A stretch of DNA of 64,000 nucleotides from Nitrospirota bacterium. Its GTDB lineage: Bacteria; Nitrospirota; Thermodesulfovibrionia; SZUA-242. Below are positions 35,310-44,460 of this stretch, piece by piece; the first letter of the stretch is position 1, and every line of letters begins with the position of its first letter. The translations under genes and the position numbers were made by a program. The stretch spans positions 124,001 to 188,000 of the forward strand of contig JACRHH010000015.1 of NCBI GenBank assembly GCA_016212095.1. The letters are read 5' to 3'. The notes beneath the pieces were generated by a model. It was given only the letters and a program-made list of their open reading frames with translations. It made no database searches and had not been told where the DNA came from.

Positions 35310-36487
35310 ACCGCCACCCGCACTTCGCCGCTCATGAGTTTGGGTAGCAGGGTGTCGCGGAGTTTTTCGAGGGTGCGAATCTGTTCAGAATTTGCATGCA
35401 ACTTTTGCACGGCTGATTCCGCGAACGCGTTGAATTCGATTACAGTCTCTTTCGACGGAATTTTGATGTCGTAGTTTTTAAGATGATCGACGTTTACGCG
35501 CTGCCGTCCGCTTGAGCCTTCCATGCACCCCTCTGCGTAGTCTCGAAAATCGCGATTTCGGCAAAGCGAGTATGCAAAGAACGGATGCAGGAATTCCTTG
35601 GGACGCATGACAATGTATTCTGTTGACCCCCAGCCAACCTGGCCTGTTTTCAAAAAAATCACATAAGCCGCCTTGCCGTTTTCGAGGCAGGGGGTAATCC
35701 TTGCGAGCAACGTATCACCGTTGATGAATTTGGTGCCGGACGAGAACTCTCGTTCATACCAACCGTCAGGAGAAAAGGTGGTGGTGCTGAGGGCTGCCAT
35801 TTCTAAATAAGGCGCGATGGTGCCTTTTGCCAACTTTCTTGATGGATTGAATTCAATCAAGTCAGCGATTGTCCCTTCCTCCCAATTCTCCTGCGCTTGT
35901 TCCACGAACCACTGGCGGAAGAGGGTTTCGGCCATGGCTTCGAGGGTTTTGTTCTGGCGGTGGAGCAGGTCGATTTTGTCGTCAAGGCTGGAGAGTACCG
36001 AGGCGATGGCGCGTTGTTCTGGCAACGCGGGAACAACAACGTTCAGCTCTTCGATCATGCCTTTAGTCAGGGCTCGTCGCGTTGCGCCAATCTCTGATTG
36101 CATCAATAGTTCTTCTTTCATCATTTGAAGAAGATAAAAGATGAACAGAGGATTTGCTTTGCCTCTATCAAGTCGAATAATCGCGACATGTTGGTTAACT
36201 CTTGCGGGCAGAACTGCTTGTGGAACTACGCAGCACCTTGCGACACTATCGCCAGTAATGTTTAAAAGCACATCGTTCGCTTCAACCGTTACGTTACGTA
36301 ACTCCTCCGCCTGTTCGTCATCAATAAACGCAAGCCCGTCCGTGCTGAACGAAAAATCCAGCACGTTTTGGCTACGAATCAGAGACATGCCTTTTAACTT
36401 ATAAGAATTCTCGCCACCTCTAGGCGTGGCCCCACTCCCTATTTTTGTTGCAAGCGAGCCAAGAGTCGTTTTAGTCCACTCATCCAT
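35306..36487 (-). CDS. hsdS: Type I restriction enzyme, specificity subunit
   Basis: HsdS sets the target sequence for the methylase and the nuclease. The 393-residue protein has two target-recognition domains (about 1-150 and 205-345), each followed by a conserved helical spacer: ALPEQRAIASVLSSLDDKID (from about 155) and a C-terminal AFAESAVQKLHANSEQIRTL stretch. Two domains imply a bipartite target. The recognised DNA sequence cannot be inferred. It overlaps the ORF6N gene by eight bases upstream and rhuM by four bases downstream. Confidence 0.95.
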   Translation of the reverse strand: MDEWTKTTLGSLATKIGSGATPRGGENSYKLKGMSLIRSQNVLDFSFSTDGLAFIDDEQAEELRNVTVEANDVLLNITGDSVARCCVVPQAVLPARVNQHVAIIRLDRGKANPLFIFYLLQMMKEELLMQSEIGATRRALTKGMIEELNVVVPALPEQRAIASVLSSLDDKIDLLHRQNKTLEAMAETLFRQWFVEQAQENWEEGTIADLIEFNPSRKLAKGTIAPYLEMAALSTTTFSPDGWYEREFSSGTKFINGDTLLARITPCLENGKAAYVIFLKTGQVGWGSTEYIVMRPKEFLHPFFAYSLCRNRDFRDYAEGCMEGSSGRQRVNVDHLKNYDIKIPSKETVIEFNAFAESAVQKLHANSEQIRTLEKLRDTLLPKLMSGEVRVAV

Positions 36488-37364
36488 TGACTTTTACCTT
36501 CGCCAGCATCTCAATGGCCCGCATCTCCATCTTCGAAAAAGCGAACCATTTATTGCCCAGGTCTTTAAGCGACGCGCCGATGTGGTAGATATCGTCGTCG
36601 ATGATCAGAAATCGGTCGTGGGCGAGCTTGAATTCCCGCGCCTCGATGCCCGGGTATTGCGCGTTGAATTTGTTGATGTCCTGGGCGAGGTGGCGGCTGA
36701 TTGTCCTGGTCAGCAGTTGCACGCTCACCCCCGCCTTGCGCTTGGCGAGCAGCATCAACACGCTTTCGTCCACATAGTTGTCGATGAGGATAATCCGGCG
36801 GCTGGCGGCACGGATCAGGTCGCAGACAAAGGCGTAGGCATCAAAAACCTGGCCATCGAAAAAAATACCCTGCTTGGGTTTGATGCTTTTGTCTTCCAGC
36901 GCATTAAAAATCTGCTCAAATCTTTCATTGGTTTTCAGTTCACTGGCAATCTGCCGCTTCTCTACCTGATCAAGTCGTTGAAATATCGTTGCGTTATGCG
37001 TAAGAAATTGCCTCATCTTCACAAAGGCGCGCATGATTGCGATATTGATCTCTATGGCTCTTGTGCTGGTTAAAACTGCTGAGAGGGACGCCACACCCTG
37101 CTCTGTAAAGGCAAAGGGTCTTGCCCCGCCAAGATGCTTTTTGGAAGGTATCACAGATTGTGATACCAGCGACTCGATCTCTTCATCCTTTAGCTCAAAT
37201 ATAAAATCTTCGGGAAACCGTGCCTTATTCCTTTTTACCGCTTGCTTAAGCGCCCGGTTTTCTACCCCATACAACTCTGCCAGATCGCGATCCAGCATCA
37301 CCTGCACGCCCCGCAGGGTGAAAATGTGATTCTCGATATTCGGCAGCTCAACCAACTCGCTCAT
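36480..37364 (-). CDS. ORF6N domain protein with PLD-like C-terminus
   Basis: This 294-residue protein has an N-terminal ORF6N domain (about 8-95: IFTLRGVQVMLDRDLAELYGV, then RFPEDFIFEL and FAFTEQGVASLSAVL), a DNA-binding module common in phages and accessory genes. The C-terminal half resembles a single phospholipase-D-type motif, with H249, R251 and D256 in HDRFLIID followed by IGASLKDLG. Arg replaces the usual Lys, so catalysis is uncertain. The start is embedded in a 43-bp copy of the hsdM junction. It is probably a passenger gene of the R-M operon. Confidence 0.85.
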   Translation of the reverse strand: MSELVELPNIENHIFTLRGVQVMLDRDLAELYGVENRALKQAVKRNKARFPEDFIFELKDEEIESLVSQSVIPSKKHLGGARPFAFTEQGVASLSAVLTSTRAIEINIAIMRAFVKMRQFLTHNATIFQRLDQVEKRQIASELKTNERFEQIFNALEDKSIKPKQGIFFDGQVFDAYAFVCDLIRAASRRIILIDNYVDESVLMLLAKRKAGVSVQLLTRTISRHLAQDINKFNAQYPGIEAREFKLAHDRFLIIDDDIYHIGASLKDLGNKWFAFSKMEMRAIEMLAKVKVNG

Positions 37365-37401
37365 ACCTTCACCTTCCCCAAATTCTCCGCAATCAAGGCA
37401 T
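37359..37401 (-). repeat. Copy 1 of the duplicated hsdM stop/start junction
   Basis: These 43 bases match 37801-37843 with two mismatches. On the minus strand both encode ALIAENL-KVK followed by an ATGA-type overlap of a stop with the next ATG. This copy lies upstream of the ORF6N gene, although the intact hsdM lies 440 bases away. Confidence 0.9.
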
Positions 37402-37420
37402 CACCCTGTTCACTGTTCAT
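37361..37420 (-). pseudogene. Relic of an hsdM 3' end
   Basis: A 19-codon frame reads MNSEQGDALIAENLGKVKV and stops at the ORF6N start codon. The tail ALIAENLGKVKV is the HsdM C-terminus (intact copy: [12 protein letters not shown]). It shows that the ORF6N gene once directly followed an hsdM gene and that the DUF1016 gene was inserted between them. It may still serve translational coupling of the ORF6N gene. Confidence 0.75.
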
Positions 37421-37437
37421 GGCCTGCACCCTCCAAC

Positions 37438-37806
37438 TCAGCCTCGATTTCCTCTATGCTGGGCAGGGATGATTTCAGCGGGGATTTGCGCAACAAGTTG
37501 TTGCGCAATTGCTGGCTCCCGCACCCAGAAGCGATACCATTGACGCATAACCTCCAGATTTCTTTTGGAAAACCCCTTCATGTCAGGAAATGCTTCCTGT
37601 AGATCGCGGCTCATCTGTACCAGAAAACCGTCGCCCCAGGCCGCTTCCTGCTGTTTGGCGACGATGGATGCTGCAATATCCCAATAGAGGCACAACAGCG
37701 TCTGATTAACAGCGACCGCCGCTTTGATCTGGGCTGACTGGATGCGCTGTTTCACATCCTGAATGAATGCCCGGTAGCCGTCGGATGTGATCGGCGAGTT
37801 GCTCAT
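37438..37806 (-). CDS. Truncated DUF1016 (YhcG N-terminal domain) protein
   Basis: This 122-residue protein matches the helical N-terminal domain of YhcG/DUF1016 proteins ([46 protein letters not shown]). Full members run to about 350 residues with a C-terminal PD-(D/E)xK nuclease. Here the chain ends shortly after VAQIP, where the nuclease half would begin, so the nuclease is missing. It overlaps hsdM by four bases and is bracketed by the duplicated hsdM junction. It is either a pseudogene fragment or an active N-terminal domain alone. Confidence 0.8.
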   Translation of the reverse strand: MSNSPITSDGYRAFIQDVKQRIQSAQIKAAVAVNQTLLCLYWDIAASIVAKQQEAAWGDGFLVQMSRDLQEAFPDMKGFSKRNLEVMRQWYRFWVREPAIAQQLVAQIPAEIIPAQHRGNRG

Positions 37807-37843
37807 GCCTTCACCTTCGCCAAATTCTCCGCAATCAAGGCAT
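37801..37843 (-). repeat. Copy 2 of the hsdM stop/start junction (intact hsdM end)
   Basis: This is the 3' end of the intact hsdM and the start of the DUF1016 gene. It pairs with 37359-37401 as a direct repeat flanking the DUF1016 insert. Confidence 0.9.
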
Positions 37844-39350
37844 TCAGCTTCGCCTCTTCCTGCAACTGCGCTGCAAACTCGGCCTTGAGCCGGGCGAAGC
37901 GTTCCTTGAAATCGAAATCGTCCTCGTCGTCCGGCAGGCCGACATAGCGGCCCGGCGTGAGCACGTAATCCAGTTCTCGCACGCGCTCAATGGGGGCGGC
38001 ATTGCAGAAACCCTTTACATCCTCGTAATGGCCATTGACATTGCGCCACTTGTGATACGTCTCGGCGATGGCGGCGATGTCTGCCTCGGAAAATTCCTTG
38101 GTGCGGCGGTTGATGAGGTGGCCGAGGTTGCGGGCGTCGATGAAGAGAATTTCATCGGCGCGGTTGCGGAACTTGCCGTTGGTCTTGTTGCGGGAGAGGA
38201 ACCACAGACAGGCCGGGATCTGGGTATTCAGGAACAGCTTGGCTGGCAGGTTGACGATGCAGTCCACCAGCCGAGCCTCGACCAGCGCCTTGCGGATGTC
38301 GCCCTCGCCGGAGCTTTTTGACGTAAGCGAACCCTTGGCGAGCACGAAGCCGGCCTGGCCGCCCGGGTTCAGGTGATAGAGGAAGTGCTGGATCCAGGCG
38401 TAGTTTGCGTTTCCGGTGGGCGGCACGCCGTATTGCCAGCGGCCATCCTTGCGCAGCAGGTCGCCGCTCCAGTCGCTGTCGTTGAAGGGCGGGTTGGCGA
38501 TGACGTAATCAGCCTTGAGGTCTTTGTGGGCGTCGTTCAAAAACGAGCCTTCGTTATTCCATTTCACCTGCGAGCTGTCGAGATGGCGGATAGCAAGGTT
38601 CATCCTGGCCAGTCGCCATGTGGTCTGGTTGCTCTCCTGCCCGTAGATGGAGATATCGTTGACCTTGCCCTGGTGGTCGGCAACAAATTTTTCCGACTGC
38701 ACGAACATGCCGCCGGAACCGCAGCAGGGGTCGAGCACCCGGCCTTTGTAGGGCTCCAGCATCTCCACCAGCAGTTCGACGACGCTGCGCGGCGTGTAAA
38801 ACTGGCCGCCCTTCTTGCCTTCGGCCAGGGCGAATTCACCGAGGAAGTATTCAAACACATGGCCGAGCAGGTCGGCGCTGCGGGTTTTGGCATGGCCTAA
38901 GGCGATGTTGCCGATGAGATCGATGAGGCCGCCCAAGCTGGTGGGGTCGAGATTGCCGCGGGCGAACACCTTGGGAAGCACGTCGCGGAGCAACGGGTTT
39001 TCCTTTTCGATTGCGTCCATGGCTGCATCCACCACCTTGCCGATCTCCGGCTGCTTGGCGCGGGTGAGCAGATACGACCAGCGGGCCTCCTGCGGCACGA
39101 AGAAGACGTTTTCGGCCTTGTATTCGTTCTTATCTTCAGTGTCGGCCCCGGCATAGTCGCCTTCACCGGCCTGCAGCTTTTCGTAGAGATCGTCAAAGGC
39201 GTCGGAGATGTACTTGAGGAAGATCAGCCCCAGCACGATGTGCTTGTACTCCGCCGCGTCGATGTTCTTGCGCAGCTTGTCCGCCGCCTTCCAAAGCTGC
39301 TTCTCGATGGGTTCTTCCTGCCTGGATTTTGGGGCTTTATCTTTGGCCAT
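37803..39350 (-). CDS. hsdM: Type I restriction enzyme, N6-adenine methyltransferase
   Basis: HsdM methylates adenine in the target set by HsdS. The 515-residue protein has the HsdM N-terminal helical domain, the AdoMet-binding motif DPCCGSGG (207-214) and the catalytic NPPF motif (286-289). AAGGA lies before the ATG. It is the first gene of the operon, reading hsdM, DUF1016 fragment, ORF6N, hsdS, rhuM, hsdR, with every junction overlapping or close. Its 3' end is duplicated 440 bases downstream. Confidence 0.96.
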   Translation of the reverse strand: MAKDKAPKSRQEEPIEKQLWKAADKLRKNIDAAEYKHIVLGLIFLKYISDAFDDLYEKLQAGEGDYAGADTEDKNEYKAENVFFVPQEARWSYLLTRAKQPEIGKVVDAAMDAIEKENPLLRDVLPKVFARGNLDPTSLGGLIDLIGNIALGHAKTRSADLLGHVFEYFLGEFALAEGKKGGQFYTPRSVVELLVEMLEPYKGRVLDPCCGSGGMFVQSEKFVADHQGKVNDISIYGQESNQTTWRLARMNLAIRHLDSSQVKWNNEGSFLNDAHKDLKADYVIANPPFNDSDWSGDLLRKDGRWQYGVPPTGNANYAWIQHFLYHLNPGGQAGFVLAKGSLTSKSSGEGDIRKALVEARLVDCIVNLPAKLFLNTQIPACLWFLSRNKTNGKFRNRADEILFIDARNLGHLINRRTKEFSEADIAAIAETYHKWRNVNGHYEDVKGFCNAAPIERVRELDYVLTPGRYVGLPDDEDDFDFKERFARLKAEFAAQLQEEAKLNALIAENLAKVKA

Positions 39351-39467
39351 ACTTTCCTTAATGCCGGGTTCTATCCTATCAGGGACTTAAGAGGCTAACA
39401 AGTGAATAATTTGTAATACAATCTGAATATTGCCGCAAGCAAGTCATTCAGGGCAGGGAGGTATTTC

Positions 39468-40682
39468 ATGTTTCCGGGTAGAAAAACCGCGCCGCGGATT
39501 CTGGCAACGTCAATTGTCGCGCTGATTGTCCTGGCGCGATGCCTACTGCCCGGAATCGCCATTGCAGACGAACAGCCCGCAAAAGAAACGGTTGCATACT
39601 TCTTCTACGGCAAGGGCTGTCCGCATTGCGCGGCAGCGGAGCCATTCCTTGAAGCGATGAAGAAAAAGTACCCTTCGCTTGTCGTAAAGGCCTTCGAGAC
39701 ATGGCAAAACGCGGAGAACGCCAGGTATTTCGTGAAGCTTGCCGAAGCCTGCGGAGCGCAGGTTTCCGGAGTTCCAACGTTCTTCATAGGCGAGGACGTG
39801 ATTGTCGGTTTCAACAAGCGGATAGCCGGAGTGCTGGAGCGAAAAATCGAGTCATGCGCTGCATTCGGCTGCCCCGATCCTGCGAACAAGCTCAAGTGCG
39901 GCGACACGACCTATTCACGCCTGAGCGAACAGGACACCATCGTCGATCTGCCGCTTTTCGGCGCGATCGACACCAGAAACATCTCCCTTCCGGTCTTCAC
40001 GTTCGCCATCGCCGCCCTTGACGGTTTCAATCCATGCGCCTTCTGGGTGCTTTCGTTCCTGCTCACAATCGTCATCCATGCCCGATCCAGAAAGAAAATC
40101 CTGCTTGTCGGCGGCATTTTCGTTGTCACCTCGGCTGTCATCTACTTTCTCTTCATGGCGGCCTGGCTGAATCTTTTCCTGTTTGTAGGCTATGTCGGGA
40201 TCACCCGGATTCTGATAGCGGTTATCGCGATCATCGCCGGGCTTATAAACGTGAAGGATTTTTTCTTCTTCAAGCGGGGAATTTCTCTCACCATCCCCGA
40301 CAGATTCAAGCCCGCGCTGTTTGACAAGATGCGCAAACTCACCACTCAGAGCAAAACAAGCGCGGTTGTGGCCGGAACCGTTGTTCTGGCGCTGTTTGCA
40401 AACACGGTTGAGCTTTTATGCACAGCCGGTTTTCCGGCAATCTATACAAGAATACTCACTTTGCAGCATCTTGGCTCAATCACCTATTACCTGTATCTGG
40501 CGCTCTACAACCTGGTTTACGTGATTCCGCTTGCTCTTATGGTCGGCTTCTTCGCGATGACAATGGGAGGCAGGAAATTCTCGGAGGCTCAGGGTCGCGT
40601 GCTTAAAATAATCAGCGGAACACTGATGCTGATTCTTGGGCTGATCCTTCTCATCCGCCCGGAACTGCTTTATTTCAAATGA
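39468..40682 (+). CDS. Thioredoxin/glutaredoxin-CcdA fusion membrane protein
   Basis: This 404-residue protein has an N-terminal signal or anchor (about 10-33), a thioredoxin-fold domain with the redox pair CPHC (51-54) and the cis-proline segment SGVPTFF, then a CcdA/DsbD-like membrane domain of about six helices. The membrane domain has C190 (DGFNPCAFW) and C318 (VELLCTAGFP), likely the transmembrane thiol pair. It probably carries reducing power across the inner membrane to periplasmic thiols, for example for cytochrome c maturation. GGGAGG lies six bases before the ATG. It stands alone between the hsd operon and uvrA. Confidence 0.88.
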   Translation: MFPGRKTAPRILATSIVALIVLARCLLPGIAIADEQPAKETVAYFFYGKGCPHCAAAEPFLEAMKKKYPSLVVKAFETWQNAENARYFVKLAEACGAQVSGVPTFFIGEDVIVGFNKRIAGVLERKIESCAAFGCPDPANKLKCGDTTYSRLSEQDTIVDLPLFGAIDTRNISLPVFTFAIAALDGFNPCAFWVLSFLLTIVIHARSRKKILLVGGIFVVTSAVIYFLFMAAWLNLFLFVGYVGITRILIAVIAIIAGLINVKDFFFFKRGISLTIPDRFKPALFDKMRKLTTQSKTSAVVAGTVVLALFANTVELLCTAGFPAIYTRILTLQHLGSITYYLYLALYNLVYVIPLALMVGFFAMTMGGRKFSEAQGRVLKIISGTLMLILGLILLIRPELLYFK

Positions 40683-40684
40683 AA

Positions 40685-40707
40685 ACTCCCCCGTGATCCG
40701 GGAGAGT
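40685..40707. terminator. Hairpin between the thioredoxin-CcdA gene and uvrA
   Basis: ACTCCCCCG and CGGGAGAGT-type arms pair with one mismatch between two convergent stops. It lacks a long T run and is a weak bidirectional terminator candidate. Confidence 0.45.
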
Positions 40708-40710
40708 GAC

Positions 40711-43428
40711 TCACACCCCTGCGGCAATCGCCCGGCCCGTGTGCGAAGCCGCAACGCAGGCCACCCGTTCCGGCGCGCCCTCGGCCACTATCATGCCGCC
40801 GCCGTCGCCGCCCTCAGGGCCCAGATCGATAATCCAGTCGGCGCACCTGATAACGTCGGGGTTATGCTCCACGACAACCACCGTGTTTCCGGCGTCAACC
40901 AGCCGGTTTACCACCACGAGGAACTTGCGGATGTCGTGGAAATGAAGCCCGGTTGTCGGCTCGTCGAGGATATACAGAACGCCGCTTGATGCCGCGCCGA
41001 TCTCGGCGCATATTTTTAACCTCTGCGCCTCGCCGCCCGAAAGCGTGGGCGCGGGCTGGCCGAGCTTCAGATAGCCAAGCCCCATTTCAGACAGCGGCAG
41101 CAGTTTTTTGGCGACAGACGGCGCGCCCGAAAAATGCGCCGCCGCCTCGTCGATCGTCATGTCGAGCACCTGATGAATATCGCGGCCCAAATAGGTGACG
41201 TAGAGAACCTCCGGCTTGTAGCGCCGCCCCTTGCATTCGTCGCAGGTCACGTATAGGTCTTCGAAGAAATACATCTCAAGCTTCTGAAATCCTTCGCCCG
41301 CGCAGGCTTCGCACCTTCCGCCCGCCACGTTGAACGAGAAACTGCCAGCCGTAAGCCCCATCCGTTTGGCCGCCGCCTGATCGGCGAAAACCCGCCTGAT
41401 CGGATCGAATATTTTCAGATAAGTCGCGGGGTTGGAGCGCGGGCTACGGCCAATGGGGCTTTGGTCTATCAGCCGGATTCCCTTCAAATGTTCGATCCCC
41501 GACATGCCGCCAAACGGCTCCGGCTGCTCTACGTCGGCCCCGCCCTTTCCAAGCGCGCGCGCCACAGCCGGAAACAGCGTGTCGGCGATAAGCGTGGATT
41601 TTCCCGATCCCGAAACGCCGGTGACGCAGGTGAACGTGTTCAGCGGAATCTTCAGATCGACGCTTTTAAGGTTGTTTCCGGCGCAGCCCGAAAGCGCGAA
41701 CCATGGCTTTTTGCCGGGCTTGCGCCTGATGAGCGGCGGCGGAATGGTTTCACGCCCGATGAGGTAACGCGCCGTCAATGTGTCGGTTTCGGCAAAGCCC
41801 AAAGCCGGGCCGTTATAGAGAACCTCGCCGCCCTTCTGTCCGCCGCCCGGCCCCATCTCCACAATCCAGTCTGCCGCCTTCATCACAGAGCGGTCGTGCT
41901 CCACAACCAGCACCGTGTTTCCGGCGCGGGAAAGCTCGCCCATGATGGCGGTAACGCGGTCTGTGTCGCGGGCGTGAAGCCCCACGGTCGGCTCGTCCAG
42001 CACATAGAGCGTGCCGGTGAGGCGCGAGGAAAGCTGGTTTGAAAGATTAATGCGCTGATATTCGCCGCCAGAAAGCGTTTTAGACGCCCGCGACATCGTG
42101 AGGTAATCGAGCCCCACGCGCCGCAAAAAGCGCAGCTTTTCGGTGACGAGGCGCATCGCCTCAGCCGACAGCGCGCGCTCGTGACCGGTTAGCGGCAGCG
42201 ATGAGATCCATTCATCCACGCGCGAAAACGGCATGTGCGACAGATCGGTGATGGAACAGCCGCCGATTTTGTATGAAAGCGCTTCGGGCCGCAGACGCGC
42301 GCCGTTGCAGGCGGGGCATGTAAATCCGGTTCGGTAGCGGCTGAGCATCACGCGCACATGAAGCTTGTAGCGCTTCGCCTCCATCTCCTCAAAATAGTCG
42401 CGCACGCCGTAGAAGCCCGGCCCGCCGTTTAGAACCAACTTTTTGTGCTCTTCCGGAAGCTCTCTAAAAGGAACGGATATGTCTATTCCGGCAGCCGTCG
42501 CCTCGGACAGGAATTCCTTGTACCACTTCCTGATGGCCGGGCCCATCCACGGCTCAACCGCGCCGCCCGCGAGCGAAAGGGCGGTGTCCGGAATTACGCG
42601 GGCGGGATCATAATCCAGAATATTGCCGAAACCCTTGCACGCCGGACATGCCCCAAGCGGATGGTTGAACGAAAACAGAAGCGGTTGAGGCTCCGGCAAC
42701 GACACGTCGCAGGCGGCGCAGTGGAGCTTCGACGAAAACCGAACGGTCTCTCCGCCCACAATCTCAACCGCCGCCGACTCCGCGCCCTGCTTCCACGCGG
42801 CTTCGAGCGATTCCGCAAGCCGCGCGGCGTTTTCCATATCGATCACAAGACGGTCTACAACCGCGAACATCGGGCCGGGCGACGGATTTTCCACTTCCGC
42901 GCCGTTTTGCCTGAACCGCATGAAACCCATGCGCCGAAGCGGCTCGATCCGGTCTGCGTCGGCCTCGAACATGACGTATGCCCGTCCGCCGGATGCGGTT
43001 GCAAGCAGATGTGCGGCGGCGTTTGATGGCGACCAGCGGCGAAGCTCGCGCCCGCACGACGGGCAGGCGGCTGTGGCAATCGCGGCAAACAGGATGCGGA
43101 AATAGTCGTACAGCTCGGTTGAAGTGCCGACGGTGGAGCGCGAGCCCTTCACGCTGTTTCGTTGCTCAAGCGCGATGGCCGGGCGGATGTTGCGGATGGA
43201 ATCGACGTCGGGCCTGTCGATTTTTTCGATGAACAGGCGGGCGTAGGTTGAGAGCGATTCGATGAAACGCCACTGCCCTTCTGCAAACACGGTGTCGAAT
43301 GCAAGCGAGGATTTGCCCGATCCGCTCAGGCCGGTGACGACGATAACGCGGTTTTGCGGAAGCGTCAGGCTGACGTTTTTGAGGTTGTTCTGGCGGGCGC
43401 CCTCGATTATGAGATCACGAACGGGCAT
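40711..43428 (-). CDS. uvrA: UvrA-type excinuclease ATPase
   Basis: UvrA finds bulky lesions for nucleotide excision repair. The 905-residue protein has two ABC halves. The first has Walker A GLSGSGKS (33-40), a zinc module beginning CPSCGRE, a second Cys set in LHCAACDVS...CPACKGFG, and the signature LSGGEYQRI. The second has GVSGSGKST, the zinc finger CEACAGEGF...CDECKG and LSGGEAQRL. At 905 residues it is shorter than the usual 940, and several signature segments (for example GSRSTVGTSTELYDYFRILFA) differ from the common RSTVGTVTEIYDYLRLLFA. It may be a UvrA paralogue; no other uvr genes are near. Confidence 0.92.
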   Translation of the reverse strand: MPVRDLIIEGARQNNLKNVSLTLPQNRVIVVTGLSGSGKSSLAFDTVFAEGQWRFIESLSTYARLFIEKIDRPDVDSIRNIRPAIALEQRNSVKGSRSTVGTSTELYDYFRILFAAIATAACPSCGRELRRWSPSNAAAHLLATASGGRAYVMFEADADRIEPLRRMGFMRFRQNGAEVENPSPGPMFAVVDRLVIDMENAARLAESLEAAWKQGAESAAVEIVGGETVRFSSKLHCAACDVSLPEPQPLLFSFNHPLGACPACKGFGNILDYDPARVIPDTALSLAGGAVEPWMGPAIRKWYKEFLSEATAAGIDISVPFRELPEEHKKLVLNGGPGFYGVRDYFEEMEAKRYKLHVRVMLSRYRTGFTCPACNGARLRPEALSYKIGGCSITDLSHMPFSRVDEWISSLPLTGHERALSAEAMRLVTEKLRFLRRVGLDYLTMSRASKTLSGGEYQRINLSNQLSSRLTGTLYVLDEPTVGLHARDTDRVTAIMGELSRAGNTVLVVEHDRSVMKAADWIVEMGPGGGQKGGEVLYNGPALGFAETDTLTARYLIGRETIPPPLIRRKPGKKPWFALSGCAGNNLKSVDLKIPLNTFTCVTGVSGSGKSTLIADTLFPAVARALGKGGADVEQPEPFGGMSGIEHLKGIRLIDQSPIGRSPRSNPATYLKIFDPIRRVFADQAAAKRMGLTAGSFSFNVAGGRCEACAGEGFQKLEMYFFEDLYVTCDECKGRRYKPEVLYVTYLGRDIHQVLDMTIDEAAAHFSGAPSVAKKLLPLSEMGLGYLKLGQPAPTLSGGEAQRLKICAEIGAASSGVLYILDEPTTGLHFHDIRKFLVVVNRLVDAGNTVVVVEHNPDVIRCADWIIDLGPEGGDGGGMIVAEGAPERVACVAASHTGRAIAAGV

Positions 43429-43439
43429 GGGGGTGAATC

Positions 43440-43488
43440 ACTCCCCCCGGCTTCGCACCCCCCTCATTGAGGAGGGCAAGGGGGGAGT
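43440..43488. repeat. GC-rich hairpin between ilvE and uvrA
   Basis: ACTCCCCCC (43440-43448) and GGGGGGAGT (43480-43488) are perfect arms enclosing an inner CCCCCTCATTGAGGAGGG fold. It resembles common dispersed GC hairpins and may end ilvE transcription. Confidence 0.65.
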
Positions 43489-43516
43489 GTTCCCCTTTGG
43501 TGATAGGGGGAGATTG

Positions 43517-44425
43517 TTAAACGTATGCAAGCCAACTCTTGTACGCCGGATTCTTTCCCTTAACAACGTCGAAATAAAGTGTCTGAATCTGCTTTGTGAC
43601 CGGCCCCGGCGGGCCGATTTCACGGTTGTCCAGTTCGCGGATGGGGGTGATCTCGGCGGCGGTTCCGGTGAAAAACGCCTCGGAAGATGTGTAGACGTCG
43701 TCGCGGGTGACAAGCTGCTCGTGAACCTTCATGCCTCGGTCTTCGGCAAGGGTAATGACCGTTTCGCGCGTTATGCCGTCAAGAATCGACGTAAGCGGCG
43801 GGGTGATCAGCCTGCCCTTGCGGACTATGAAAATATTCTCGCCGCTTCCCTCGGCAACATAGCCCTGCGCGTCCAGCAGAAGCGCCTCGTCGCATCCGCA
43901 CGAAATCGCCTCCTGCTTGGCAAGTATCGAGTTCATGTAGTAGCCCGACACCTTGGCCCTGCTCATGGCGGCGTTTATGTGATGGCGGGTGAACGATGAA
44001 ACGCGCACCTTTATTCCCTTGTTCAGGCCGTCGTCGCCCAGATACGCACCCCACGGCCATGCGGCGATTATCAGGTTGATCGGGTTGTTTTTGGGGTACA
44101 GCCCCATCGCGCCAAGCCCGATAAACGCAAGCGGGCGGATGTAGCATTCCTTCAACCCGTTCACGCGCACGGTTTCAAGAATCGCTTCGGCAACCTGCTC
44201 GCGCGTGTACGGGATGGCCATCCGGCATATCTTGGCCGAATCGAACAGCCTGTCCACATGCTCGGTCAGGCGAAAAACAGCCGGGCCGTCTTCGGTGTTG
44301 TAGCACCGTATGCCCTCGAACACGCCCGCGCCGTAGTGAAGCGCGTGGCTAAGCACATGCGTGGTTGCGTTCTCCCACTCGACGAACGCTCCGTCCATCC
44401 ATATCTTGTCTGCAAGTTTGTTCAT
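43517..44425 (-). CDS. ilvE: Branched-chain amino-acid aminotransferase
   Basis: IlvE is a PLP fold-type IV transaminase for Leu, Ile and Val. The 302-residue protein has the [11 protein letters not shown] segment, the PLP lysine K158 in [15 protein letters not shown], the [20 protein letters not shown] signature and the [11 protein letters not shown] segment. Length is standard. GGAGAG lies before the ATG. It is last in a minus-strand run after the STN-domain gene, with a 35-base gap. Confidence 0.96.
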   Translation of the reverse strand: MNKLADKIWMDGAFVEWENATTHVLSHALHYGAGVFEGIRCYNTEDGPAVFRLTEHVDRLFDSAKICRMAIPYTREQVAEAILETVRVNGLKECYIRPLAFIGLGAMGLYPKNNPINLIIAAWPWGAYLGDDGLNKGIKVRVSSFTRHHINAAMSRAKVSGYYMNSILAKQEAISCGCDEALLLDAQGYVAEGSGENIFIVRKGRLITPPLTSILDGITRETVITLAEDRGMKVHEQLVTRDDVYTSSEAFFTGTAAEITPIRELDNREIGPPGPVTKQIQTLYFDVVKGKNPAYKSWLAYV

Positions 44426-44460
44426 TGTGTATCTCTCCGGAACTGACGTAATATGCTGAT

